DNA of 64,000 nt from Diabrotica undecimpunctata (taxonomy: Eukaryota; Arthropoda; Insecta; Coleoptera; Chrysomelidae). The stretch is from contig NC_092806.1 of the NCBI RefSeq assembly GCF_040954645.1, positions 6,076,001-6,140,000 of the forward strand, written 5' to 3'. Made by a program: the position numbers and the translations under genes. The notes under the pieces were generated by a model that saw only the letters and a program-made list of their open reading frames with translations, made no database searches and was not told the DNA's origin. Positions within the stretch are counted from its first letter, which is position 1. Each line of letters starts with the position of its first letter. Positions 32,310-43,261 of this stretch are shown here, in pieces.

Positions 32310-33931
32310 TTAAAGACCGCTTCTACCTCTCGCTTCTAGACCAATATATTTTAAAATAGAGAATAACAAATTATGGTTAATTGTATCAAAAGCTTTTGAG
32401 TAGTCTAGAAAAATTAGAATTGATATTTTGTTTTGGTCATAGGCTCTAAAAATATCATCACCTTTTCCAAAATTTTAGATAATGTAGGCAGTACACTTAC
32501 TGGTCTTAATTCATTCATGCTTTCTGTATTTTTAGTCTTCGGTAACGGAATAACATGTGCCTGTTTCCATTTAGTGGGAAAAATTGAATTTGTTAAGCAA
32601 AAGTTAATGATATGTGTGATATACGGTAGAAGAAAGGGAATACACAGTTGAAGCGTTAATATGTTAATACCATCATCACCAATAGCTTTACTTTTAATAT
32701 AATTAATAATATGTAAAATATTAATTTCAGATACTGTTTTAAAGGTAAGAGAAGAACTGAGGGAATACTTAAAGTTATTTTCATAGAATATTTGTGTATC
32801 AATGTTTGCTTTCATGTTTGGTATGACTTCAATAAAGTGTTTATTTATCTCATTTGCATTCCACACGTTTTTAATTTCAAAGTTATTTTTGATTTTGCAA
32901 TTATTTACCAAATATTTTAAATTATTCCACATATCTTTAGAAGATTGATCATGTATGTTTTTAAAATATGATTTTTTCTCCCTTATAGTCATGGCTGTTA
33001 CTAAGTTACGCAATACTTTGTAGTCATTCCATTGATTTATATTTCTAGTTAACTCGTAAGCAGTAAGTGCTTTATCCCTATCTAACATTAATTGCCTGAT
33101 GGTATTAGTTAACCATGGAGCATATTTCTTTGAGATTCAAAAAGTCTGATATGGAACATGTATGTCAAGTAAAGTAATGATATTATTAGTAAGAAAATCG
33201 ACTTTACTGTCTATATCTGGCAATTCATATATTATTCTCCATGGTATAGATTCCAGATCAGATTTAAATTGACTGTAATTAAAATTTTTGAAATTCCGAG
33301 TAGTAATAAATTTATTTGTATTAGATTTGACATCACAACCAAATTTTAAAACAACCAATTCATGATCGCTTATTTCTGGGATATGTTTTACTTCAATAGA
33401 CAAGATTTTATCCTCAGTAGATGTGATTACATAATCAAGACCATCTAATACATCTGTAATGAACTGTGTGGAATAATTATTGTTATTTAACAGATCAACA
33501 TTAAAATCGCCCAAACAGAGTAAATGATCTGCACTTGGCAGTACTGATGATAAAGTGGTTTCCAAAACTCCAAAGAAAGTTTTATAAAATCCTCCATAAG
33601 GATTATATAAAACACCAATAGCTAGTGTTTCATAACGAAGAGAGAGTTTTAACCATATCTGTTCAATTTCATTTGATGACTCAATCAGCACATAATTTAT
33701 ATTACATTTTATGTAAATACCTACACCTCCACCTGTGTCATTTTTATTCCTGTCGACTCGTTCAAAGTTATAGTCAGGTATATTAATGTTCTTACTGGAT
33801 ATTGACTCCTTTAACCATGTTTCACTTATACCCAAAATATCTAAATCATTTTCCAAAGTAAGTTCTTTTACGTCAATAAAATGCGCAACTAGCGATCTAG
33901 AGTTTATATGAGCACACTTTAAACTACTCAT
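32310..33931 (-). pseudogene. Jockey-type LINE ORF2: endonuclease and start of reverse transcriptase
   Basis: From ATG at 33931 (MSSLKCAHINSRSL) an apurinic-type endonuclease is nearly complete: LDILGISETWL (catalytic Glu), TGGGVGIYIK, LCLGDFNVDLL (Asp/Asn) and EISDHELVV (Asp-His). One TGA at 33137-33139 follows, then the same frame resumes to 32414: KYAPWLTNTIRQLM, IREKKSYF, SKAIGDDGINI, WKQAHVIPLPKT and ELRPVSVLPTLSKILEK. A frameshift then gives ISILIFLDYSKAFDTINHNLL, with the first RT Asp, before the element ends near 32310. The catalytic FADD and the 3' end are missing, so the copy is truncated at its 3' side, unusual for a LINE. Confidence 0.9.
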
Positions 33932-34369
33932 GTTAAGCTTAGATTAGATCCTTACTAAATTGGTACAAACGATTATGTAAATAATTTAAGCAAAATTTGT
34001 AGATGATTATTATATGCATAAACAGTAATTCACATGGTGATGAATTAACAGTGTAAAAAAAATAAATAGATATTACTCTTTAATTCAAAACACAGTATAA
34101 ACTAAGGATTTTTTACTAAATAACTCAAGATGTACAGTTAAATTTGAATTGAAGCGCAAAGAAAATAATCTAACAGTAAATAAATTTAATTCGCCTAAGT
34201 TCAGATAATTAAAGCAATAATTAAAAAAGAAACAAAAATAAAATGTTCAAAGAAAAATGAAAATAAAGTAAGTACCTATATGCCAAAATCTTTCCCCGAG
34301 ATATACCATTATAACTAATAATAATATTAACTCTAATTGCAAACCAACATATATGAAAATAAATTTAAA

Positions 34370-34552
34370 TTATAATAAAGCAAGGTCGTTTTCAGATAAT
34401 ATAAGCTTCTTTGACCCATTTTGCGATACATATATTTTACCTTGATATGTCCAGCAGTTTTTGGTACCCACAGATGTCCTCACTTTTTTTAATAATTCCT
34501 GACAATCGATGAATCCTATGTCGAACCGAGGAGATGAATTGCAAAGCTGCAA
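34370..34552 (-). pseudogene. Jockey-type LINE ORF1 C-terminal fragment
   Basis: 60 codons ending KNCWTYQGKIYVSQNGSKKLI..ENDLALL. The LLKKVR...NCW...GKIYV......I....DL pattern is the typical C-terminus of ORF1 of Jockey-like LINEs. It lies 440 bp upstream of the ORF2 start on the same strand, the correct order. The rest of ORF1 is not visible upstream. Confidence 0.6.
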
Positions 34553-35094
34553 CTAGCGTAGTCAAGGTAGGAATACTCCACCCTGAGTACCCAGTGAGGC
34601 TAATAGATAATAATAATCTTAGGGGGCTGCAGAAAGCTATCCTTCATGTCATTGAGATACGGCTGTTCACATCGGACCGGATTGCTTTAAGTAACGTATC
34701 GCCTTTCGGTAACGATACCAGGACAACTCAAAATTATCCGTTCTTAAGATGTCTGCACTTGCATATAGAAGATTATAAGCTCTATACTCTGTTACATTCA
34801 GAGTGGTAAGAATTAAATGCGGCGCGAGTAGTGAGCGAACGCTGATGTCCGTCTGTTACTGAAGTTTAAGCAGAGTGTATCGCGAGCATTAAACCTTTTG
34901 AATTGTCTCAGTGTGTATGCTTCAACTTTGCTTCTACATTTTGAGTTGTCACACTGTTTTGTACTGTTTTTAAAAATGTCCCTTTATTCAGGCTACGAAG
35001 TAAGTATTGTATATTTATGTATTATTCACTATGTGATATCTTTACTTTTTTATCTTGAGGAGCACTTTTCATCCAATTTCTTGACACTTTCATG
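34553..35094. other. Stretch with an unassigned open frame
   Basis: The plus-strand frame 34534-34809 (91 codons) contains KVGILHPEYPVRLIDNNNLRGLQKA, which loosely resembles the I.P.YP..L......IQ.AI pattern in some LINE ORF1 proteins. I cannot assign it. The segment is less AT-rich than its surroundings. Confidence 0.35.
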
Positions 35095-36462
35095 AGACCG
35101 TCAGTCCAAGGAGTAGGGGCCTTCCTTAACTTCTTTTGTCTAACCTTAGCCTCCAGTCAAGCAATCTCTTCGCCCACCTTTCATCACTGATTCGGGTGAC
35201 ATGTCCGGCCCAGTTCCATTTTAGTGTGGCCATTCGTGAAATTACATCGGTAACTCCTATTCTTCGTCTAAGTCTTTATTTTTAACTCGGTCATGAAGCG
35301 ATATACTCAACATTGACTTCTCCATTTTCCTCTAAGCTATTTGCAGCATTTTACAAGTTGTAGCTGTCAATGCCAAAGTTTCGGCACCATAGGTCATCAC
35401 AGCCAACACACATTGATCAAATGTTTTACGTTTCAAAGAAATTGGTATATCGCTTTTAAAGATGTCTTTGAGTTTTCCATAGGCTGCTCATGCTAGGTTT
35501 ATTCTTTTTTGTAGTTCGCATGTTTGGTTGTCTCTTGTGATCTTTATTTCGTGTCCAAGGTATATGTATTTTTCCCCCAGCTCTACTTTGTTGTCTCCAA
35601 TATTGATATTTCCGCTAGGTACTAAATTTGTCATGAATTTTGTTTTGGAGATTTTTATTTTAAGACCCACACTGGCACACACTAACTGAAATATTCAGTA
35701 GCATTGTACATATTTCCTTGAGGTTGTCTGAGAACAAAACTATGTCGTCTGCAAATTTCAAATTGCTTAATCTTCTACCGTCAATGTTCAGGCCTTTCTC
35801 TTTCCAGTTAAGTTTTTTACAAGCATATTCTAGTACTGTGGTAAACAATTTAGGCGACAAGTTATCAGAATGTCGGAATCCTCTGCCGATCAGGACATGA
35901 TCGGTGTTTTTATGTAGTTTCACCGACAGTTGCGTTCTTGTATGTATTGTAAATTAACCTTGTAAATTGCTTGTAGTGCTTCCAGGATTTTGTCAAATTC
36001 TACCGCGTCAAAGACTTTATGGAAATCTACAAAAGCCAGAACGAGTAGTGGATTGTATTCTATAGTCTTTTCTATTACCGTTTTAATGCTCTGTAGGTGA
36101 TCATTTGTTCCAAATCTGGTACGAAATCCCGCTTTTTCTATTGACTGGTAGAAATCAATTTTTTAAGACGATTCGTTACTATTCTTGTAAGGAGTTCGTA
36201 TAGGTGACTAAGAAGACATGTCTTTTTAGTCACCTATGACATGACTTGTATAATAGAATTACCTCAGCATTGTGCCATTTATCGGGTATATTACTGTCTG
36301 TGCTGTTGTGTGCATCAGTAACTGTATAATCTTAGCCTGGAGATTTGTTATTCTTAGCTTTTCTTTACTTCGTCTATTGTAATTTCCGATAAAATTACAA
36401 TTTGTCTTTAGGCATGACCAATATTGTAGTGTCTCTGCCAATGGCAAGAAGTGCCAGATAGT
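35095..36462 (-). pseudogene. RTE-type LINE (family D) RT, with fold-back lesion
   Basis: Minus strand from 36460: NYNRRSKEKLRITNLQ, DKWHNAEVILLYK, a 38-nt palindrome replacing the expected KGDK..YRPIS, then LLSHLYELLTRIVTNRL. Next are FRTRFGTNDHLQSIKT, LAFVDFHKVFDAVEFDKI (first Asp), a broken R.GFRHSDNLSPKLF, LKFADDIVLFSDN (active site intact), VGLKIKISKTKFMTNL, IYLGHEIKITRDNQ, and SLKRKTFDQCVLAVMTYGAETLALT. A decayed C-terminus follows to about 35100. There are frameshifts throughout. The tail is missing. Confidence 0.87.
36200..36237. repeat. 38-nt near-perfect palindrome inside the family D LINE
   Basis: Left half ATAGGTGACTAAGAAGACA, right half its reverse complement with one mismatch, and no spacer. 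On the LINE strand one arm is genuine coding sequence (LLSHLYE); the other is an inverted copy that replaces a missing stretch of the conserved motif. It looks like a deletion repaired by snap-back templating. Confidence 0.9.
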
Positions 36463-36605
36463 CTGCGTAGAGTTGGGTTTTGGGAGCTGGCAGATGAGAG
36501 CATGGGAAGTACTGCGTAAACACCCCTGCTTTAATTAGTAACATTATTGTCGAACCAAACATTTACGTGACATCTATTTGTCTTCTTTCCGCTGGTCGTA
36601 AGGTC
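36463..36605. other. Short spacer
   Basis: No assigned content between two LINE copies. Confidence 0.4.
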
Positions 36606-36617
36606 TAAGATTCACAT

Positions 36618-37721
36618 TTATTCTTCTTCTTCTTCTTTTTATATAGACATGACTCTGTCTGTCTTTCAATGTGCCCCCAGTAAGTTGTAGTTCCATCATT
36701 TTCGTGGTTTTCCTACTGATCGTTTTCCTATTGGGAAATCGTGTCTTGCCGTATTTACTACTCTATTTGTTGTCATTCGGCTTATATGATCGTTCCATTC
36801 TACTCTTCTATTTCTTACCCAGTTCTTGATGTTCTCCACCTTACATCTACGTCGTATATCTGTACTTCTAGTTCTGTTCCATAGTGTCTTACTATCAATT
36901 TTTTATCTCTGCTGCTGCTAACATTCTTTTTGTCCTCTCTGTGTCAGATCTTGTTTCTGCCGCGTATATCATTATTGGTCTGATGACTGTTTTGTAAATT
37001 CTGCCTTTAGTTTCTTTTCCGATATTTTTATTTCTCCATATTGTTTCATTTAGGCAGCCTGCAGCTCTGGTTACTCTATTCACTTGATCTTCAATTTACA
37101 TCTTAGTAAATTTGTTGTTGTAACCATGCATTTTTTTTTTTTTGAGGAAATTAAGATGTTAAATTTTCTGGCGGTTATATTAAATTAGCAGCATACGTTG
37201 TAAATCATCTTCACTTTGAGAGAGTAGTATTGCGTCGTCTGCATAGCAGATTATTTTAAGTTGTTTTTCTCCCATTTGGTATCCTTTTTTAGTTCTTACT
37301 TTTTTATTATTTCGTCCATAATCAGGTTGAACAATAGAGGACTCAGGGAATCTCCTTGTCTTATCCCACTGCCAGCTTCAATAGGGTTGGTTAGCTCTTC
37401 TTCTATTTTTACTTTTATTTTGTTGTTTTGGTAGATATTTTTGATCGTTTTGATTATTCCTAGAGGTATCTCTCTTGCATACAGTAAGCGGATCACGTCT
37501 TTTAATTTGACCCGGTCAAATGCTTTTGTAAGGTCCACGAAACATAGATATGCCGGTTTGTTATATTCTAATGATTTCTCTTGTACTTGCCTCGTTATAA
37601 ATATAGCGTCGGTGCATGATCTTCTTAACCTGAAACTGCTAGTGTTATAATTTTATTCAATTTATTTGTTATCACTTTGGTTGTTAATTTTATTGTTGTG
37701 TTTAATAAATTAATTCATCTG
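36618..37721 (-). mobile_element. RTE-type LINE (family B) with 12-bp target duplication
   Basis: Duplication TAAGATTCACAT at 36606-36617 and 37722-37733. The tail is GAAGAAGAAGAAGAAT on the minus strand (36618-36637 region). 1104 bp, 5'-truncated. Coding content from the 5' end: TKVITNKLN, DAIFITRQVQEKSLEYN, then the open frame 37538-37296. Confidence 0.93.
36640..37700 (-). pseudogene. RTE family B reverse transcriptase, broken
   Basis: Motifs: LCFVDLTKAFDRVKLKDVIRLL (first Asp), IKTIKNIYQNNKIKVKIEEE, SGIRQGDSLSPLLFNLIMDEI (open 37538-37296). After a stop and shifts come a damaged YADD region, FNITARKFN, then open 37083-36895: NRVTRAAGCLNETIWRNKNI, KGRIYKTVIRPIMIYAAETR, then a decayed C-terminus. 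Better preserved in the fingers and palm than the 15.4 kb copy, which complements it. Confidence 0.88.
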
Positions 37722-37733
37722 TAAGATTCACAT

Positions 37734-38674
37734 CTGTATTAAAAATATTAAGCAGCCAAAATATCTAAAAAATAAATATTTTAAAAACATCTTCCAATTT
37801 GAAAGCAAATATGATATATTTATTTCTGGATTAGCAGTTATGGCTGGTTTTCAATCACATATTTAATAAACTTTATAAATTTGCAACTTGAAGGAAACTC
37901 GTTAGTGTTTGCTAAGTCATTACGGAAAATAATGAAACAATGTATATTGATCTAACGCTTATATTACGGAACAATCCTTGAAATGTTAAAAATATGGTTT
38001 TGAAAAACGTTTCTTATGCCAATAAATAACGTTGTTGCTTACATAAGTGAAGTAGGAAACCGGATTAAGGTCAAATCTCGCCGAACTAGATCGGCGAAAG
38101 TATTTGTTTCCAGTCGAGGAGAGATCGTAATAAGAGCGCTTGCTGTTCCATCCTTTTTGTTCATGTTATAATGTCAAACATGTAATAGAAGCTCGAGAAG
38201 GTTGCACTTCATTATAAACAAACCTTGTTTGAATATTAATTGGTTTTTGCGAGCCGACCCTCACTTACTTTAAATCCTCAACTTATATTAACTTATCATC
38301 CCTTGTAACCAAAAGCGTGCATGGAAAGTTCTTCTTTGTGGGCAAAGCAACACAGCCTACACCTTTACGCGAACAAAAAGCTAAGAGTAAAACAGGGACT
38401 TGCTCATAAATATGTATCAGGACTAATCGTAACAAGATATTTTGGAATTACTGAATATATTTATAAAAGTGTTCAACTTTACTAAAAATATGAAAAGTAA
38501 TTCGCAATATATACATAATAGTTCATTTATATGCAAAAGTAAAAACCTACACAATGTGACTCATCAAAAATCATTAATACTACTTATATTTCTAGATTGT
38601 TTCTATTTTTGTTCTTTTGTAGATTATTTTAACGCGTTTGTACTTCTTGTTAGCAAAAATGTGTTGTGTTCTGT
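37734..38674. other. Intergenic stretch
   Basis: No coding similarity. An open frame from 38442 is random sequence until it runs into LINE sequence at about 38680. Confidence 0.5.
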
Positions 38675-39094
38675 CAAAATATGTATGTTATGTGTTCTCT
38701 ACTCTTTTGTATGGTGTCGAAGGTTAAACTTTGACGGATACACTTCTCCAGAAACTGGAAGCCTTTGAAATCTGGGTGTATCGGAGAATCCTACGAATAA
38801 GTTGGGTGGATAGAGTTCGTAACGAAGCTGTTTTGCATCGGATGGGAAATTGAATATTTTGGCCATGTTATGCGCCACCCAGAGAGATATAATATACTCC
38901 ATTTAATAATACAAGGCAAGGTAGACGGAAGAAGAGGGCCAGGTCGAAGAAGAACGTCATGGCTTAGAAACCTGAGAGATTGGTTTAACAGATCCTCTGC
39001 ATCTCTTTTCCGAGCTGCCGTCAACAAAATTACTATAGCCAATTTAATAGCCAACGCTCAATAATCGAGCTAGGCACATAAAGAAGAAGAAGTA
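38675..39094 (+). mobile_element. RTE-type LINE 3' end (family A)
   Basis: Shifting frames read CYVFSTLLYGVE, KLEAFEIWVYRRILRISWVDRVRNE, then open from 38870: MRHPERYNILHLIIQGKV, GRRGPGRRRTSWLRNLRDW, LFRAAVNKITIANLIANAQ, stop at 39062-39064. The tail is AAGAAGAAGAAG (about 39083-39094). 5'-truncated, with two frameshifts near the 5' side. The C-terminus is intact. Confidence 0.87.
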
Positions 39095-39365
39095 TTTCTA
39101 AACATTATGAGAAGTATTACTCAGATTTCTCTGTTTTTTTTTAATTAAATAAAAGTATTAACAGTCACAAAAATTATCAGAACATTTGACGTTTCAAGTT
39201 CACGTTATCAAAAATTTATACAATTATTTGATATTTCTGGGATTTTACCCAATAAAGGAAGAAGAAAAAGAAGAAGAATTATTTGTCATTTGTATAATAT
39301 ACATAACCTTGACCCAGTTATATATTAAATCGCATTTAATATTCTTTTTCTTTTTATGATGCCCT
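39095..39365. other. Repeat debris
   Basis: Contains a GAAACGTCAAATG box (minus strand, about 39190-39205) like that at 30.4 kb, and a purine tract GAAGAAGAAAAAGAAGAAGAA (about 39258-39278) that may be the tail of an otherwise unrecognisable LINE. Confidence 0.45.
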
Positions 39366-39377
39366 ATTTAATGAATA

Positions 39378-40121
39378 GCTGATAGGATAGATGAGGCCAA
39401 AGAACTTTTAAATCAGCTCTACCTTTCCTCGCTAGAAGGGGGATTGAAAATAAATATATCTAAAACCCAGATGATGACAAATCTTGTAGTCAGCGAAGAT
39501 ATATGCGTAGGAACAAGATCCATAGACCAGGTAATGGCCTATAAATACCTAGGTCATGAGATTCGCATAGGAAAAGATAACCAAATCGTTGAGCTTCTCC
39601 GTCGTATAAGACTGACTTGCGCAGCCTTCGGCAAGCTGAACCATATTTTCAAATCGTCTAATATACCAATATGCCTTAAAAGAAAAACGTTTAATCAGTG
39701 TGTTTTGCCAGTGTTAACTTACAGTGCCGAAACGTTGACCATGACAAGGAGAACAGTTCAAAAGATCCGTGTGTGTCAAAGGGCGATGGAGCGTGCTATG
39801 TTGGGCGTTTCACTACGAGACAAGATCCCAAATCGCCAGCTACGACAAAGAACAGGAGTGGCTGATGCAGTAGAGAGAGTAGCAACACTAAAATGGAACA
39901 GGGCAGGTCACGTGGCTCGAATGACAGACAATAGATGGACAAAGCGGATACTGGAATGGAGACCAAGAGATGATGCCTACCGAAGTAGAGGTCGTCCACC
40001 AACACGTTGGACTGACGATCTAAAACGTTGTCATAGGAATTGGATGCAAGAGGCACAAGATCGAAATAGATGGAAAATTATGAGGGAGATCTATGTCCAG
40101 CAGTGGATAAGCGAAGATTGA
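39378..40121 (+). CDS. RTE family D reverse transcriptase C-terminal part, open
   Basis: 247 codons open from the insertion junction: AKELLNQLYL, GGLKINISKTQMMTNLVVS, YKYLGHEIRIGKDNQI, LKRKTFNQCVLPVLTYSAETLTMT, CQRAMERAMLGVSLRDKI, TLKWNRAGHVARM, RSRGRPPTRWTDDLKR, ending YVQQWISED. It starts downstream of the catalytic ADD box, so no enzyme activity is encoded. The frame is preserved because the insertion is recent rather than because it is used. Confidence 0.88.
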   Translation, partial: ADRIDEAKELLNQLYLSSLEGGLKINISKTQMMTNLVVSEDICVGTRSIDQVMAYKYLGHEIRIGKDNQIVELLRRIRLTCAAFGKLNHIFKSSNIPICLKRKTFNQCVLPVLTYSAETLTMTRRTVQKIRVCQRAMERAMLGVSLRDKIPNRQLRQRTGVADAVERVATLKWNRAGHVARMTDNRWTKRILEWRPRDDAYRSRGRPPTRWTDDLKRCHRNWMQEAQDRNRWKIMREIYVQQWISED

Positions 40122-40139
40122 ATGATGATGATGATGATG
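39378..40139 (+). mobile_element. RTE-type LINE (family D) 3' part with 12-bp target duplication
   Basis: Duplication ATTTAATGAATA at 39366-39377 and 40140-40151. The tail is GAT/ATG type (ATGATGATGATGATGATG, about 40121-40139), unlike the GAA-type tails of families A, B and F. 762 bp. Confidence 0.93.
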
Positions 40140-40151
40140 ATTTAATGAATA

Positions 40152-41340
40152 ATTATTGGCGATTACTTTGGAAAAAGTTTCTCTACTCTTTGCTGGTCTT
40201 ATTAATAATTCACAGGTCTGCCACCAAAAAATTGTTTAAAATTTAGTAAGTGATTTTTGTTGCCGTACCCCGTTCCCATGTGTTCCCATGTCCCCGTTCC
40301 CAAAGAATGTTACGAAAACATTGAACTGGTTTTAAGCAAACTCTGCTATTCAGACCACAAATGAACACAATGTGGTGATTTAAAAGTGATTTTAATACTG
40401 CTTGGTCAACAAAGTGACTGTACAACTTTCCCTTACTTTCTCTGTGAATAGGACAGTAGAGACAGAAAGCAACACTTCATAAAAAACCTAGTCGTTTAGT
40501 AAGTAGTATTATGCAGTATTATAGTATTAAGAATTAATATATTTTCACTGGTACAATGGTACTACTTATCAGATATTATTTTGGCGTTACTTAATCGTTC
40601 CAATTGAATATAAAGGTCTTACCTTTCCACTTTGCCCTTGATATTCCAACTCTTTCATTACAAAGGCTTTGTTAGATAATACAGATACCAAAACTAATTT
40701 TTTGATTGATTATCTGTTGAAAAGTGAAATCTCTATTTGGTTATCATTTTGGAAACAAATTAATTGGACTGTGCCCTGTAGTTTTGCTAGAACAATATTA
40801 ATTTGAATATGTATCATAACATAATAACAAAGAGTAGTTTGTTTATTTTACCGAACTGATCACCGCAATATTTCTAACAGCTGAAAAATATTTTTTAATA
40901 AATTCACTAAACCATGCTCCAAGTATATTAATCATGACCAATTTCTCACAATTTTTCCATTGTCAAGGCCAAGCGTATTTGTTTTGAACTTCTATTCAGT
41001 GATATCGACGGAATCATATATCAGCGTGACGGCGGGACTGGGTCGCGCCAACTGCGATTTCGGCCGGCAATTTGGAACAACGACAGCGGCCAACTACACT
41101 ACAAATTGCACCCGTCGAAAATACGAGAACAGAAAAAGGAACTTTCGTAAAGTTTGATATAAATTTTCAAACAAAAATGACGCTTAAAATTATGGTGTAT
41201 TATTCCGGTTTGAAGCAGTATTTAGCACTCTTATACAAAGACAGAAAAATGAAATGTTGGCAGTGTAGTCGCCTCGCCGAATGACGTGGCAATAATGACT
41301 TGACGTTGTAGGTGTACAATTTGGTTAGGCCTTTATTTTT
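40152..41340. other. Intergenic stretch with a GC-richer segment
   Basis: Mostly AT-rich. About 41010-41120 is distinctly GC/CpG-rich (GGCGGGACTGGGTCGCGCC, TTCGGCCGGC). This could be the 5' region of an inserted element; open frames over it have no known motif. Confidence 0.45.
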
Positions 41341-41344
41341 AACA

Positions 41345-42712
41345 AATTTTTTAAGAGCATTAAATAAAAAAGATTGGAAAACCGGGATTATATGCCCAAT
41401 CCAGAAAAAAAGGGGATAAACTGAAATGCGAAAATTATCGCGGCATAACCCTCTTGTGCACGGCGTACAAAATTTTTACTTACATACTAAATAAACGACT
41501 CCAACAACTAACTGAAAATATTGTCGGGGAATATCAAACCGGTTTCCGACAAGGAAGATCTACAACTGACCAACTAATCACAGTAAAACAAATTTTAAAC
41601 AAATCGTGGGAATACGACATTGACGTCCACAACATATTCATAGATTTCAAATAAGCCTATGACTCTAATTAATAGGAACAAGCAGAGCTTTAATATCCCC
41701 CAAAAATACATCCGACTGGTAAAAACAATAATGGATTCGTCAATAGCAACTGTCAGAGTTCAAAATGAGCTAACTGAAAACTTTGCAATAGTCCAAGGAT
41801 TAAAGCAAGGAGACGGGCTGGCACCGACACTATTCAACCTGACCTTAGAATATGTGATAAGACAGCTGAATATAGGAAGAGGTAATCTCCTAACAAATAA
41901 ATCAATACAGTTGGCGCCTATGCCGATGATATCAGCATCGTGTCTCGCAGAACAGAAGAGGCGGCAGAAATATATTCACAATTAAAATCAAAGGCAAAAG
42001 AGACCGGACTAGAAATAAATATTCAAAAGACAAAAAAGTTAACACAGGCAAGAGCTAGGGGAAACAGACGCACAGTTGAATTAGACGACGATATTGAAAC
42101 GGTAGCAAGTTTCACATATTTAGGAGTTGCATTAAACACGAATGGAACAGAAGAACCAGAAATCCAAAGAAGAATAGTAAAGGGACACAAAGCTTATTTT
42201 TCACTCGATTATGTGTTTCGCTCCAAAAACATACACTGGAGATCGACAATCAGGGTCTACAAAACTATTATCAGCGAGATATGGGTGATGACAGAAGAGA
42301 CAAAAGGAAAAGACTGGAAGTCTTCGAAAGAAAAGTCCTAAGAAAGATATTTGGACCTATTAACGAAAACGGAATATGGAGATCCAGGTACAACCAACTG
42401 TTCAAAGAGACGCCGATCTCAGAATTCGTTAAACTTCAGAGACTTCGCTGGGCTGGTCATGTAGTAAGAATGGAGACATAAAGATTGCCAAAAAGAGCCC
42501 TAGATAGTAAAATGCAGGGCGCAAGACCAAAAGGAAGGCCACGGAAAAGATGGCAGGATGAAGTGGCAGCGGACTCGCAAAATTTGCTAGACGTGAGAAC
42601 CTGGAGAAGATCGGCGCGGGACCAACAAGGTTGGAGGCATAGTTTGGAGGAGGCCAAGGCCCGATTTGGGTTGTAGCGCCATTGGAGAGAGAGAGATTAA
42701 ATAAAAAAGTTA
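41345..42712 (+). pseudogene. RTE-type LINE (family E), near-complete RT, frameshifted
   Basis: From about 41365: [58 protein letters not shown] (frame lost at the first Asp box), IRLVKTIMDSSIATVRVQNE, VQGLKQGDGLAPTLFNLTLE, then by shift AYADDISIVSRRTEE (active site intact; about 41915-41960). Next are GLEINIQKTKKLT, ASFTYLGVALNTNGTEEPE, KVLRKIFGPINENGIW, RLRWAGHVVRME, KGRPRKRWQDEV and LEEAKARFGL. It ends about 42712 after an AGAGAGAGATTAAATAAA end. About five lesions. Close in layout to the intact 53.9 kb copy (family F). Confidence 0.88.
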
Positions 42713-42919
42713 TGTAACACAGCAAAAAGAAAAAATTATCTAATATTTCTTCTATACAGAAGTTCAAACCAAGAGGAATTTTTACAGTTGCGATGTACTA
42801 CATTAAAATCAAGAAAGCCACCTACACGCACAGGTGAACAATTTCAAAACAATAACCTGTTTTAAAAAACAGAGGAGTCTCGATTGGAACCAATAGACAA
42901 ATGTTCAACTATAGTCTTA
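42713..42919. other. Short spacer
   Basis: Nothing recognised. Confidence 0.4.
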
Positions 42920-42927
42920 GTTTGAAG

Positions 42928-43096
42928 CAGTGGCACACCGAGGGGGGGGGTTTTGGGGGTTAAAACCCCCCCCAGGACCCTATTCCGACACTGTTACTTA
43001 CACATTTTAAGGACTCAAAATGGGGGTAACATCATAAAAAAAACTTTGGTGACCAACCAAAACCCCCCCCAGAGGCAAATTTTAGGTGCGCTACTG
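42928..43096. mobile_element. hAT-type MITE, 169 bp, with 8-bp target duplication
   Basis: Ends CAGTGGCACACC (42928) and the complement of CAGTAGCGCACC (to 43096). A perfect 8-bp duplication, GTTTGAAG, is at 42920-42927 and 43097-43104. The interior has G9 and C7-8 runs (GGGGGGGGGTTTTGGGGG; AAAACCCCCCCC), giving strong self-pairing. No coding capacity. Its ends differ from the hAT at 24.6 kb (TAGACTTCGG), so it was moved by a different hAT family. Confidence 0.88.
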
Positions 43097-43261
43097 GTTT
43101 GAAGGTTACATCTGAAATATCACCGGCATGGATTAAAATGGAATCAATGGTCCGCATTAAATCGAGTGCGCACTGCTCATGCGAAGTGTAAAGATTTTTA
43201 TCTAATTTTATATCTATATTCTGTTCTGAATATACCACTCTTAATTGTCTTTCAGAAAAGT

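Noticed and set aside
38442..38768. 108-codon plus-strand frame as a gene
   Set aside because: Its first two thirds are random sequence, and the end is LINE sequence read in the wrong frame.
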